IMG/VR virus record: IMGVR_UViG_3300020470_000023
Location: 1 to 47,698 of that record
From: a virus
Direction: 5' to 3' (one strand)
Length of the DNA: 47,698 bases
Made by a program: the position numbers and the translations under genes. Shown in pieces: positions 25,101-33,277 of this stretch (the stretch's first letter is position 1; each line of letters opens with the position of its first letter). The notes beneath the pieces were generated by a model. The model saw only the letters and a list, made by a program, of their open reading frames with translations. It did not search any database and was not told where the DNA came from.

Positions 25101-28100
25101 AATGAAACTTGTGTTTCTAATATTGTTGATATTAGACCTAGAGTATCTGATTTTTCAGGAACATCATATTCTCCTTTTGAATTTTTAGGTAGAAACTTTA
25201 CTGCAGATGGAAATTCAGCAGCAAATATTTTAGCATCAGATCAATCTATAGTATTAGATTATTCTTTCTATCTGCCAAGAGTTGACAGAATATTCTTATC
25301 GAAGCAAGGTAATTTCCAATTAGTTAATGGAATTCCAGCAGAAACTCCAGAATTGCCCGTCAGAATTGACGATGCACTTGAAGTTGCAAAAGTAGTATTG
25401 CCAGCATATTTGTGTGATATTAATGATGTTAGTATTACTTTGACTGATCATAAGAGATATCAGATGAAAGATATCCATAAATTAGAAACAAGAATTAAAA
25501 ATTTAGAATTTTATACTTCTCTTTCTGTTCTTGAAAGTGATACCGCAAATCTAGAAATTCGTGATGTTGATGGATTGAATAGATTTAAATCTGGTTTCTT
25601 TGTAGATGATTTTTCTAATACTGATACTCAAATTAAAAAGACTATTAATAAAAATAGTATTGATTTTAAAAATGGAGAATTAAGACCTGCTGCTTTTTGC
25701 ACCGAACTTGATTTGCAAGTAGAGAACATAAGTAACGGAATTAGAAAAACAGGTAGAACTTTAACTCTTGACTATGATGAATCGGTTCTAATAAATCAAC
25801 CCTATGCTACTAGAACGGAAAATGTTACTCCATACTTGGTTAATTATTATTCAGGTGCTATTGAACTAAATCCTTGTTCTGATTGTTGGGTTGAACAAAT
25901 TGAATTAGCACCACAAAGAGTAGAAGTAGAAAATTATACATCTACATTAGTACAAACTGCAGATGGTGATTTTCATTGTGGTATGGATAATGTAATTTGG
26001 GATGCATGGAGTACCGTATGGACTGGTCATGATGTAAATGAAACTTACGTAGATGAATGGGTAATTAACACTGAATTGAATAGAAGAGAAAAAAGAAGAA
26101 CAACGACTACAACATCAACAAGAACAGGAACAAGAACTAGACAAGGAGTTTATAATCATATTAGAGAAGTTATTACTGATACAAGCCAAGGTAATGTAGT
26201 ATTGGCAAAGGAAATTATTCCTTACATGAGATCTAGGAATGTTGAATTTAATGCAAAACGATTGAAACCAGGAACTCGTCTTTATGGTTTCTTTGATGGG
26301 GAAGATATGAACAAATATATCATTCCCAAACTTCTTGAAATTACAATGAAGTCTGGTGTATTTGCGGTAGGAGAGACAATTGTAGGTAAAACATTAGATG
26401 GTGTGGAATTGATTAGATTTAGATCAACTGTATCTAATCATAGATCTGGACCTATAGATAATCCAAATACTTTCTATTATAGAAATCCTTATAATAGAGC
26501 TGAGAATATACCATCCAGTTATTCAGCAACTAGTGAAATTTTAAATGTTGACACTGATGGACTTGCGGCTAAAGCTATTGGAGATTTTCATGGTTATGTT
26601 CTACCTGGAATTCAGTTGGTAGGTCAAACCTCTAATGCTCAAGCAGAACTTAATCAAGTAAGATTAGTAACTGATCAAATTGGTAGTGTTATAGGATCTT
26701 TCTATATTCCTACACCCAATGTAGCAGAAAATCCAAAATTTGAAACTGGAATGAAGATGTTTAGGTTGACTAGCAGTAATGTTAATAGTCAACTTCCTGG
26801 TAATATTTTAACTGATGCATCACAGTCTTATGAAACTGCTGGAGTTTTGAGTAAAAATAGAGAAAATATATTATCTTGTAGAAATATAAATCATGAAAGA
26901 CAAGTACAAACTGAGACTGAAGCAATTACTGGACAAAGTACTGTAACTGTAAATACTACGGTATTAGAATCACAGCCACTACCATCACCACAACCACCAC
27001 CAGAACCAGTACCACAACCACAACCAGTACCAAATCCAGTACCAGTACCAAATCCAGTACCAGTACCAGTACCAAATCCAGTACCTGTTTATGCTCCAGT
27101 AATACCTGAACCAGAACCAATTCCAATTCCAATTCCAGTACCAATACCAAATCCAATACCAATTCCAATTCCAGTACCAATACCAGTACCAACAAGTGCT
27201 ACTCAAGTCTATATGACTATCTCACAGCATGATGTTGAAGGTGGAATAGATTACACTGATCAAAATGATGGAACACCATCAACTAAGAATAAGGTAATTG
27301 CATATGTGCAAGGTTTATATAAGAATGAATTGGGTATTATTCCTGATCAACAAGGTGAAAATTGGTGGGTAGACCAAGCTATGGGTGTTATTGATAAGGG
27401 TGGATCGTTGGAAGATGGACTTGCTGATATGGAATGGTCATTTATGAATGATATAAATGTGAAAACTTTTGGTGCAACTGCTAATGATGGTGTAGCAGTA
27501 TTTGCTTCAACTGATGTTAGTGATGTTAATGAGGATGCTGCATATACTGGTGCTGAAGTTGCTGGTGCTAATGCACTTGTTCAAACAGTAGATGGTTCAG
27601 GAACTATAATTACCAATACAGCAACTGATACTAGGTTTGATACTGGAAAGGCTACTGCAGGAGAGTCTACTCAAGATGAAATGTGGGCAGCACAATTAAC
27701 AACTGCTTATAAGGTTTTTGCACCTGCATCTCAGATAGAAGGTGACAAATTAGAGACTCAAGTTCAAGGTTGGATTGATTACTTAAATTCAGGAGATCAT
27801 GGTGGAATTGAAGCTGCTATGGCAACTGTTAAGAATCATACATGGAATACTGATGCTGATAAGGATATGCAAAATGCACCTGCATGTAATGCTGGTGAGA
27901 CAGATCCATTAGCACAATCCTTCTTTGTAAATGAACCTAATGGAATATTTGTTACTAGAATAGAGGTATTCTTTAGTTCTAAAGATGATCATCTTCCTTG
28001 TGTTGTTCAACTTAGACCAATGCAACTTGGTTTACCAACGAATCAAGTTTATCCATACAGTGAAGTAACCTTGGAAGTTGATGATATTGTTACATCAACA

Positions 28101-30371
28101 GATGCTTCTGTTCCAACAACAGTTGTATTTGAAGCACCTGTATACTTGGCTGGTGGACAATATCATTCTGTGGTTCTTCTATCTCAGAGTAATAATTATA
28201 GAGCATGGATTTCAAGAATGGGTGAAACTGATGTTCAAACTGTAAATGCTCCAGTTGATGAACAAATTGTTGTTTCTCAGCAACCTTTACTAGGATCTTT
28301 ATTCAAATCACAGAATGGAGTAACTTGGAATGCAAGTCAATATGAAGACCTTAAATTTAAACTTTATAGAGCTAATTTCAAATCATTTACAGGAACAGTT
28401 AACTTCACTAATCCAGAATTAACAACAGTAAGTGATTTCATTAAACCACTTCCAAAAGATTCTTTAGAAATATCTTCTAATAAAATTAGAGTTGGTTTAA
28501 CCACTGTTTTGAATGATACTGCATTAACTTTAGGTAATACAATTAGACAGCAAGGAACAAATGCTACTGGAAATTATGTTGGTTCTGCAGGAACTGCTAC
28601 TGGAGCATTAACGTTAACTAATGCTGGTATTGGGTATACTCCTTCTAGTGGATCTACTACATTCAGTAACGTTTCTCTAACAACATTAACTGGTAGTGGT
28701 AGAGATGGGAAGGCAAATATAACTATCACTAATGGTGTTGCAGTTGCAGCAACAGTATCTCAAGGTGGATATGGTTATGTTGTTGGAGATGTATTAACAG
28801 CACCTACAGTCGGTGTTACTTCTCTTGGAACTAATTTAAGATTATCTGTAGCATCTCTTTCTGGAACTAACGAATTAATTATTGATAATGTTCAAGGTGT
28901 ATTTGAAACTGGTTCTGGAAAATATCTTAAGTATGATAATAATGTAGGTGTTACTACTACTTTAAATGGAGAATTTAGTGGAAATGTTCTTCTTTCATCT
29001 GCTCCTGTAGAAATTTCTGATGGGTTGCATATTAAAGTGAATCATTTAAATCATGGAATGTATTCTACTCAGAATTCTGTATCTATTGATGGAGTTCAAT
29101 CTGATATTCCTGCTACCATATTAACGACAGAATATGATGCATCTGCTGTTGGATCATTCTCTGTTGAAGATGCAAGTGAATTTACTACTTTTGAAAATGT
29201 TGGAGTAGGAACGACTAATATTGGTTATGCAATGGTTGGTGATGAACTTATCTCTTATACAGGTGTTTCTGGTAATAGTCTTACTGGAATAACAACTAGA
29301 GGTATTGATGGAACTATTCCACAACTTCATCCTATAAATTCATCTGTTAGAAAATATCAATTATCTGGTGTTTCTTTAAGAAGAATTAATAAAAATCATA
29401 ATTTAGCTGATGCTACAGTAACTAATCCAATAGGATTGGATTACTACAATATTAAGATAGATACGTCTGAGAATGGTTTAGATAGATCTTCTGGAGTATC
29501 TACTTATCCTTCACTTCACTTTAATGAAGCAGGTTCTATTGGTGGATCCTTTATCAAGTCTACTGAAAATATACCTTTTGAAATTGTTAGACCTATTGTT
29601 GAAAACATTACTCCTGTTGGAACTAATGTTAATGCTCAAATTAGAACTGTTACTGGAAGTAGTATTGGTGGATCAGAAACTCCATTTGTGGAAAAACCAT
29701 TTGAGACTATTAGTTTGACTAGCAATAATTATCTAAATTCACCTAGAATGATTGCTTCTCGTCTTAATGAAACAACCTCATTACCAAACATTGTAAATAA
29801 TAGATCATTTACAATGAATTTAGAATTATTCACTGGAGAATTGTCACTTTCTCCAATGGTTGATTTGGATAGAGTTGCAGTAATTCTTGCATCTAATAGG
29901 GTTAATAATCCCATTACAAATTATGTAACTGATAATAGAGTTTCTACTCTAATTGATGATCCTAATGCCTTTGTATATGCTTCTGTTCCTGTTTCTTTAG
30001 AGAATCCAGCAACTGCTATTAAAATTTACATGACTGGGCATATTAATCTCTTTAATGATATTAGAGCTTTCTATGCGATTAGTAATGATCCTAATGAAGA
30101 GTTTGTTTACAATCCATTCCCTGGACATACAAATCTCCTTGAAAGTGGACAGGTTATAAATCCAGCAAACAATAATGGTTTACCTGACAAGTTGATTCCT
30201 AAAACAGATAAACTTGCATATATAAGTCGTGAAGTAGAATATAAAGATTATGAATATACTATTGATAATCTTCCTAGTTTCAGATACTTTGGAATCAAAC
30301 TTATAGGAACTTCTACGAATAAAGCTAATCCTCCAAGGGTTAAAGATTTGAGAGTAATCGCACTTGCATAA
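22116..30371 (+). CDS. Giant DUF4815 virion protein (2751 aa), gp9/gp10 region
   Basis: The N-terminus is a clear DUF4815 region (YFDDFDPRKNYYKTLFKPGF, then QARELTGLQSTLQNQIERFG). Conserved later blocks include DLQYNELAKEFARRTADESG, NPCSDCWVEQIELAPQ, EIIPYMRSRNVEFNAKRLKP, TDPLAQSFFVNEPNGIFVTR and a C-terminal end RVKDLRVIALA. This family sits where T4 has genes 9-12 and is a baseplate/tail-fibre structural protein. A proline-rich tract of about 75 residues (about 1619-1694) leads into an insert (about 1697-1918). The insert has a DUF4214-like helix pair (YVQGLYKNELGIIPDQQGEN) and lies directly before the conserved DPLAQSFFV block. Gly-Tyr bead units occur at about 2165-2245. It is probably an outer baseplate or receptor-contacting component. 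Confidence 0.85.
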   Translation: MPQETNLNVSPYFDDFDPRKNYYKTLFKPGFPVQARELTGLQSTLQNQIERFGGHLFKEGSSVTGGGVKYNNAFPTVRISTSFSGVSVSRYLNQILDKNLRGATSGVRAQVKAYLNKASLPGQPYTLFVNYLDASAGTDEGETFIPGEELILEGQIATKNVIIQNGEGCATVSTIDNAISIGSGAVLSGGVYFVRGYFIDVPEQSIILEPFSTRPSYKIGLEVFEEIINSDIDSTLADNASGFNNYNAPGADRLKIRVYLTKKSIDNVGAISNFIELMEVREGVIVSSEKDLQYNELAKEFARRTADESGDYYVTPFTITPKNTLNDFKGNKGIFSETQLTYNNQTPSDDLGTYKLSPGKAYVKGYEVETVTPSFIDFKKPRTTKLLENQSLNYVTGPTFGLNRVSGSPNLGISTTYTLSLRDQRIGSSGIAAAGKEIGIARVYDFALESGSYDAVNPNTNQWDIALYDVQSYTDITVNTNVTLTTPTHIKGKSSGAKGFLRYDVSAGTALTAYNVQGRFIPGEQFIFNGIESGNIANTITNYSSSDAKSVYGIVGTAYTFNADVKQSVLSNFGQVSISAASGGVSTVTSTDPAKFFTGITTVGNIVSYGNTGINEETFSRITSVSQRSLVITGMTTVTGVCDGALPGNLINPSNFKILTSNFQSSSNNTLYTEFPKEHVSSVDLSDSHLTVKKQYEVNISSNSTGAISSGDADLTFLPYDEELYTLIRKDGTTENLSSDKFSYGSGGSTITIGGLASGSGPAKLIATLRKIKVESKIKDIKKVNTLTISNSKYSQSGIGATTLNDGLSYSAIYGTRVQDEDISLNVPDVTKIHGIFESRNASAPSLPTITLANLNGPTAKTQDLLQGEEFIGTKSNAIGVYVSRVNDSKINYISLNQNEFVSGEVITFRDSRISGLFSTKTVGSNNIIKNFTFDNGQKDTIYDYSKIVRNSDVKEPSKQLTIVFESAYFDSSDNGDITTINSYDAFNYCSLPKINETCVSNIVDIRPRVSDFSGTSYSPFEFLGRNFTADGNSAANILASDQSIVLDYSFYLPRVDRIFLSKQGNFQLVNGIPAETPELPVRIDDALEVAKVVLPAYLCDINDVSITLTDHKRYQMKDIHKLETRIKNLEFYTSLSVLESDTANLEIRDVDGLNRFKSGFFVDDFSNTDTQIKKTINKNSIDFKNGELRPAAFCTELDLQVENISNGIRKTGRTLTLDYDESVLINQPYATRTENVTPYLVNYYSGAIELNPCSDCWVEQIELAPQRVEVENYTSTLVQTADGDFHCGMDNVIWDAWSTVWTGHDVNETYVDEWVINTELNRREKRRTTTTTSTRTGTRTRQGVYNHIREVITDTSQGNVVLAKEIIPYMRSRNVEFNAKRLKPGTRLYGFFDGEDMNKYIIPKLLEITMKSGVFAVGETIVGKTLDGVELIRFRSTVSNHRSGPIDNPNTFYYRNPYNRAENIPSSYSATSEILNVDTDGLAAKAIGDFHGYVLPGIQLVGQTSNAQAELNQVRLVTDQIGSVIGSFYIPTPNVAENPKFETGMKMFRLTSSNVNSQLPGNILTDASQSYETAGVLSKNRENILSCRNINHERQVQTETEAITGQSTVTVNTTVLESQPLPSPQPPPEPVPQPQPVPNPVPVPNPVPVPVPNPVPVYAPVIPEPEPIPIPIPVPIPNPIPIPIPVPIPVPTSATQVYMTISQHDVEGGIDYTDQNDGTPSTKNKVIAYVQGLYKNELGIIPDQQGENWWVDQAMGVIDKGGSLEDGLADMEWSFMNDINVKTFGATANDGVAVFASTDVSDVNEDAAYTGAEVAGANALVQTVDGSGTIITNTATDTRFDTGKATAGESTQDEMWAAQLTTAYKVFAPASQIEGDKLETQVQGWIDYLNSGDHGGIEAAMATVKNHTWNTDADKDMQNAPACNAGETDPLAQSFFVNEPNGIFVTRIEVFFSSKDDHLPCVVQLRPMQLGLPTNQVYPYSEVTLEVDDIVTSTDASVPTTVVFEAPVYLAGGQYHSVVLLSQSNNYRAWISRMGETDVQTVNAPVDEQIVVSQQPLLGSLFKSQNGVTWNASQYEDLKFKLYRANFKSFTGTVNFTNPELTTVSDFIKPLPKDSLEISSNKIRVGLTTVLNDTALTLGNTIRQQGTNATGNYVGSAGTATGALTLTNAGIGYTPSSGSTTFSNVSLTTLTGSGRDGKANITITNGVAVAATVSQGGYGYVVGDVLTAPTVGVTSLGTNLRLSVASLSGTNELIIDNVQGVFETGSGKYLKYDNNVGVTTTLNGEFSGNVLLSSAPVEISDGLHIKVNHLNHGMYSTQNSVSIDGVQSDIPATILTTEYDASAVGSFSVEDASEFTTFENVGVGTTNIGYAMVGDELISYTGVSGNSLTGITTRGIDGTIPQLHPINSSVRKYQLSGVSLRRINKNHNLADATVTNPIGLDYYNIKIDTSENGLDRSSGVSTYPSLHFNEAGSIGGSFIKSTENIPFEIVRPIVENITPVGTNVNAQIRTVTGSSIGGSETPFVEKPFETISLTSNNYLNSPRMIASRLNETTSLPNIVNNRSFTMNLELFTGELSLSPMVDLDRVAVILASNRVNNPITNYVTDNRVSTLIDDPNAFVYASVPVSLENPATAIKIYMTGHINLFNDIRAFYAISNDPNEEFVYNPFPGHTNLLESGQVINPANNNGLPDKLIPKTDKLAYISREVEYKDYEYTIDNLPSFRYFGIKLIGTSTNKANPPRVKDLRVIALA

Positions 30372-30372
30372 T

Positions 30373-30594
30373 ATGGGATATATTGATGTAGAGGGTCATG
30401 TTAATTTAGTTCGAGATGAAGAATCTGGAGCTATATTGAATACTGATAATAGTCAATATAATCAGTACATGGCTCTTCGTAGTTCAAAGGCAAGAAAAGA
30501 TAAAAAAATTGATGCTATAGAATCTGACTTAGCACGTTTAAAAGATGATATTAATGAAATTAAAAGTTTACTTGGGAAATTAGTAAATGGCTAA
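30373..30594 (+). CDS. Small coiled-coil structural protein (73 aa)
   Basis: I start at ATG 30373 (MGYIDVEGHVNLVRDEESGA). An upstream TTG at 30364 would overlap the previous gene and adds only HN-type residues. The C-terminal 35 residues (KKIDAIESDLARLKDDINEI and on) form a clear heptad coiled coil, probably for oligomer formation. Similar short proteins occur at this place in T4-like cyanophages. A virion role is likely but not proven. It overlaps the next gene by 8 bases. Confidence 0.8.
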   Translation: MGYIDVEGHVNLVRDEESGAILNTDNSQYNQYMALRSSKARKDKKIDAIESDLARLKDDINEIKSLLGKLVNG

Positions 30595-30973
30595 AAATAC
30601 TATTACTTTTGACCCTAGTTCTGGGGTTGCTTACGGAGTCAATCTTAATATAAATACTGGTGCTGATTTCAATAGTGAATATACTGTTGTCAACACTTCA
30701 GGATCTGCTTTTGATTTTACTAGTTGGACAGGATCTTCTCAATTAGCTAAAAGTGTTTCTATTGGATCATCATCTTATGCAATAGAGACTTTTACGGTTG
30801 GATTTACTAGTGCTGCAGGAGGAGTATTTAAGATTTCTCTAGGTAAAAGTAGAACTAGAACTCTACCAGAAGGAAGATATGTTTATGATGTTAACGTAAG
30901 TTCTGGTTCTACTACATATAGAATAGTATCAGGAGATGTGTTAGTTATACCTGGCATATCATCGGCAGCATAA
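30587..30973 (+). CDS. Small beta-rich virion protein (128 aa)
   Basis: The product has alternating polar/hydrophobic strands and no helix-rich part (TFDPSSGVAYGVNLNINTGA; GRYVYDVNVSSGSTTYRIVS). It resembles small immunoglobulin-like beta-sandwich accessory proteins found in phage structural operons. The start lies within the previous gene, so translation is coupled. It sits between the DUF4815 protein and gp13, a place consistent with a baseplate or neck decoration. The exact role is unknown. Confidence 0.75.
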   Translation: MAKNTITFDPSSGVAYGVNLNINTGADFNSEYTVVNTSGSAFDFTSWTGSSQLAKSVSIGSSSYAIETFTVGFTSAAGGVFKISLGKSRTRTLPEGRYVYDVNVSSGSTTYRIVSGDVLVIPGISSAA

Positions 30974-30976
30974 ATA
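30970..30976 (+). promoter_or_regulatory. Late promoter motif for gene 13
   Basis: ATAAATA overlaps the stop codon of the upstream gene and lies 21 bp before the gp13 ATG. Confidence 0.6.
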
Positions 30977-30997
30977 TCTAAAATAGTAGATGAGTAA

Positions 30998-31852
30998 ATG
31001 GCGCAACCTTCCACTAGATCTGAGTTAATAGAATATACTAAAAGGAAACTTGGCGCTCCTGTATTAGAAATTAATGTCGCAGATGAGCAAATAGAGGATC
31101 TTGTAGATGATGCTGTTCAATATTTCCAAGAACGTCATTTTGATGGTGTTTATCAAGCATACATGAAGTATAAGATAACGCAAGAAGATATTGATAGAGG
31201 AAGAGCAAGAGGGTCGGATCAAGCAGTAACAAGTAATGTAGGAATAACAACTACAACTGTAGATAAAACAGTTGGTATAACCACTCAATTTAGTTTTGAA
31301 GAGAATAGTAATTATCTTCCAGTTCCTCCATCAATTATGGGAGTTACAAAGATATTCCATTTTGATGGAAGTAACACTATAACAAACAATATGTTTAGTG
31401 TTAAATATCAGTTATTTTTAAATGATGTTTACTATTGGGGATCTACAGAACTCCTTTCATATGCAATGGTTAAGACATATCTAGAAGATATTAATTTTTT
31501 ATTGACGACAGAAAAGCAAATTAGATTTAATAAAAGACAAGATAGATTGTATATTGATATTGATTGGTCGGCTGTTAATGCTGGAGATTATTTGATACTT
31601 GATTGTTTTCGTACATTAGATCCTAATGATTATTCACGAGTATGGAATGATTCCTTCTTAAAGAAATATTTGGTTGCTCTTGTTAAAAAGCAATGGGGAC
31701 AAAATTTAATTAAATTCCAAGGAGTAAAACTTCCTGGTGGAGTGGAATTAAACGGTAGAGAAATATATGAAGATGGAGTAAAAGAATTAGAAGATATTGC
31801 TGAGATTATGTCCAATACTTATGAGCTTCCTCCATTAGATATGATAGGTTAA
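30998..31852 (+). CDS. gp13: Neck protein gp13
   Basis: At 284 residues it is near T4 gp13 (309). Diagnostic parts are the N-terminal SRSELI-like helix (TRSELIEYTKRKLGAPVLEI), VADEQIEDLVDDAVQYFQER and HFDGVYQAYMKYKI, and a C-terminal region with FLKKYLVALVKKQWGQNLIK and GREIYEDGVKEL. gp13 forms the head-proximal neck ring after packaging and seals the portal vertex together with gp14. Four bases separate it from gp14, so the pair is co-expressed. Confidence 0.95.
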   Translation: MAQPSTRSELIEYTKRKLGAPVLEINVADEQIEDLVDDAVQYFQERHFDGVYQAYMKYKITQEDIDRGRARGSDQAVTSNVGITTTTVDKTVGITTQFSFEENSNYLPVPPSIMGVTKIFHFDGSNTITNNMFSVKYQLFLNDVYYWGSTELLSYAMVKTYLEDINFLLTTEKQIRFNKRQDRLYIDIDWSAVNAGDYLILDCFRTLDPNDYSRVWNDSFLKKYLVALVKKQWGQNLIKFQGVKLPGGVELNGREIYEDGVKELEDIAEIMSNTYELPPLDMIG

Positions 31853-31856
31853 GATC

Positions 31857-33245
31857 ATGGCACTAAATCCATATTTTTTGCAAGGATCTTCTAACGAACA
31901 ATCGTTAGTTCAAAGTTTAATAAACGAACAACTCAAAATGTATGGAGTTGAAGTTTATTATATTCCTAGAAGATATATTACTAAAAAAACAGTAATAAAG
32001 GAAGTTATTGAATCTAAATTCGATAATGCTCTTCCTATAGAAGCATATGTAGATACCTATGATGGTTATGAAGGTCAAGGAACTCTTCTATCTAAATTTG
32101 GAGTTCAATCTTTAAATGATCTAGGATTAATTATTTCTAGAGAAAGATTTGAAAGTTATATTACCCCATTAATAAAGAATTTACCCAATATAGAACTTGC
32201 TACTAGACCAAAAGAAGGTGATTTGATATATTTCCCATTAGGTGATAGGTTATTTGAAATTAAATTTGTTGAGCATGAAAAACCATTTTACCAATTAAAG
32301 AAAACTTATGTTTATGAATTACGTTGCGAACTCTTCCGTTATGAGGATGAGGTTCTTGATACTGGTATTGATACTGTAGATGATAATGTTCAAGAGTTTG
32401 GTTATATTGAAACTTTAAATTTAGTAGGAACTGCTTCTACAGCAACTGCTACTGTATTGGGAATAGGAACTACAGGAGGTGTACAGCAAATTTACATCTC
32501 TAATAGAGGTCATGATTATACATCATCCCCAGTAGTTGCTATTTCATCTGCACCATCTGGTGGAGTTACTGCTGTTGGATTCTCAACATTAATTTCTTCA
32601 ATCATAGATTGTGATGGAATGAAATCCTCAAAGGTTCAAGGAGTTCAATTAACCAATCCAGGTTATGGGTATACTTCTAGACCATTGATAGTATTCAACG
32701 GTGGTGGAGGGGCAGGAGCAGCAGCTACAGTGGCAATAGCTGATGGGGTTATAGGTATTGTTACCTTAACTAATCAAGGATCTGGATACTCTACTGTACC
32801 AACAGTGACCTTTAGTGGAGCACCTGGTACGGGAGTAACTGCTACAGGTATTGCTCATCTTAATAGTGTTGGTATTGTTACTCAAATTGGAATAACTAAT
32901 GCTGGATTGGGATATACTGTTGCACCAACCGTTACTATATCTTCACCGTATATGGAAAATAGTGGAGATTATGTATTTAATGAAGAAGTGATAGGATCTA
33001 TAAGTGGTGCAAAAGCAAGGGTTAAGTCTTGGAATTCTACTACTAATTCATTAGAAGTTTCTATTGCTACTGGTGAATTTACGAATGGAGAATTAGTTAC
33101 TGGTCAAGAATCAGGAGCAAAACATCAATATAGAAAAGTTTCTGAGGAATTTTCTAAGGATACTTTTGCAGAAAATAATGAAATTGAGACTGCAGCAGAT
33201 GCTATAATTGACTTTTCTCAAAGTAACCCATTCGGAATGCCCTAA
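31857..33245 (+). CDS. gp14: Neck protein gp14 with inserted bead domain
   Basis: The N-terminal 180 residues fit gp14 (NPYFLQGSSNEQSLVQSLIN; GVEVYYIPRRYITKKTVIKE; YDGYEGQGTLLSKFGVQS). At 462 residues it is far longer than T4 gp14 (256). The excess is mainly at about 182-367: four Gly-Tyr units (NRGHDYTSSPVVAI; NPGYGYTSRPLIVF; NQGSGYSTVPTVTF; NAGLGYTVAPTVTI). A C-terminal module about 368-430 (ARVKSWNSTTNSLEV; FTNGELVTGQESGA) also has a relative in the giant gp7-position protein. gp14 forms the tail-proximal neck ring; the beads would face outward from the neck (inference). Confidence 0.92.
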   Translation: MALNPYFLQGSSNEQSLVQSLINEQLKMYGVEVYYIPRRYITKKTVIKEVIESKFDNALPIEAYVDTYDGYEGQGTLLSKFGVQSLNDLGLIISRERFESYITPLIKNLPNIELATRPKEGDLIYFPLGDRLFEIKFVEHEKPFYQLKKTYVYELRCELFRYEDEVLDTGIDTVDDNVQEFGYIETLNLVGTASTATATVLGIGTTGGVQQIYISNRGHDYTSSPVVAISSAPSGGVTAVGFSTLISSIIDCDGMKSSKVQGVQLTNPGYGYTSRPLIVFNGGGGAGAAATVAIADGVIGIVTLTNQGSGYSTVPTVTFSGAPGTGVTATGIAHLNSVGIVTQIGITNAGLGYTVAPTVTISSPYMENSGDYVFNEEVIGSISGAKARVKSWNSTTNSLEVSIATGEFTNGELVTGQESGAKHQYRKVSEEFSKDTFAENNEIETAADAIIDFSQSNPFGMP

Positions 33246-33248
33246 ATA
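33242..33248 (+). promoter_or_regulatory. Late promoter motif for gene 15
   Basis: CTAAATA overlaps the gp14 stop and lies 29 bp before the gp15 ATG. Confidence 0.55.
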
Positions 33249-33277
33249 TTTTATCAGGTAGTGTACCGAGACTTTAA

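Noticed and set aside
26956-27206. Two minus-strand open frames rich in Leu/Val or Trp/Tyr opposite the proline tract
   Set aside because: They are the complement of the CCA-type repeat in the DUF4815 gene; the composition is pure repeat and no start signals are present.
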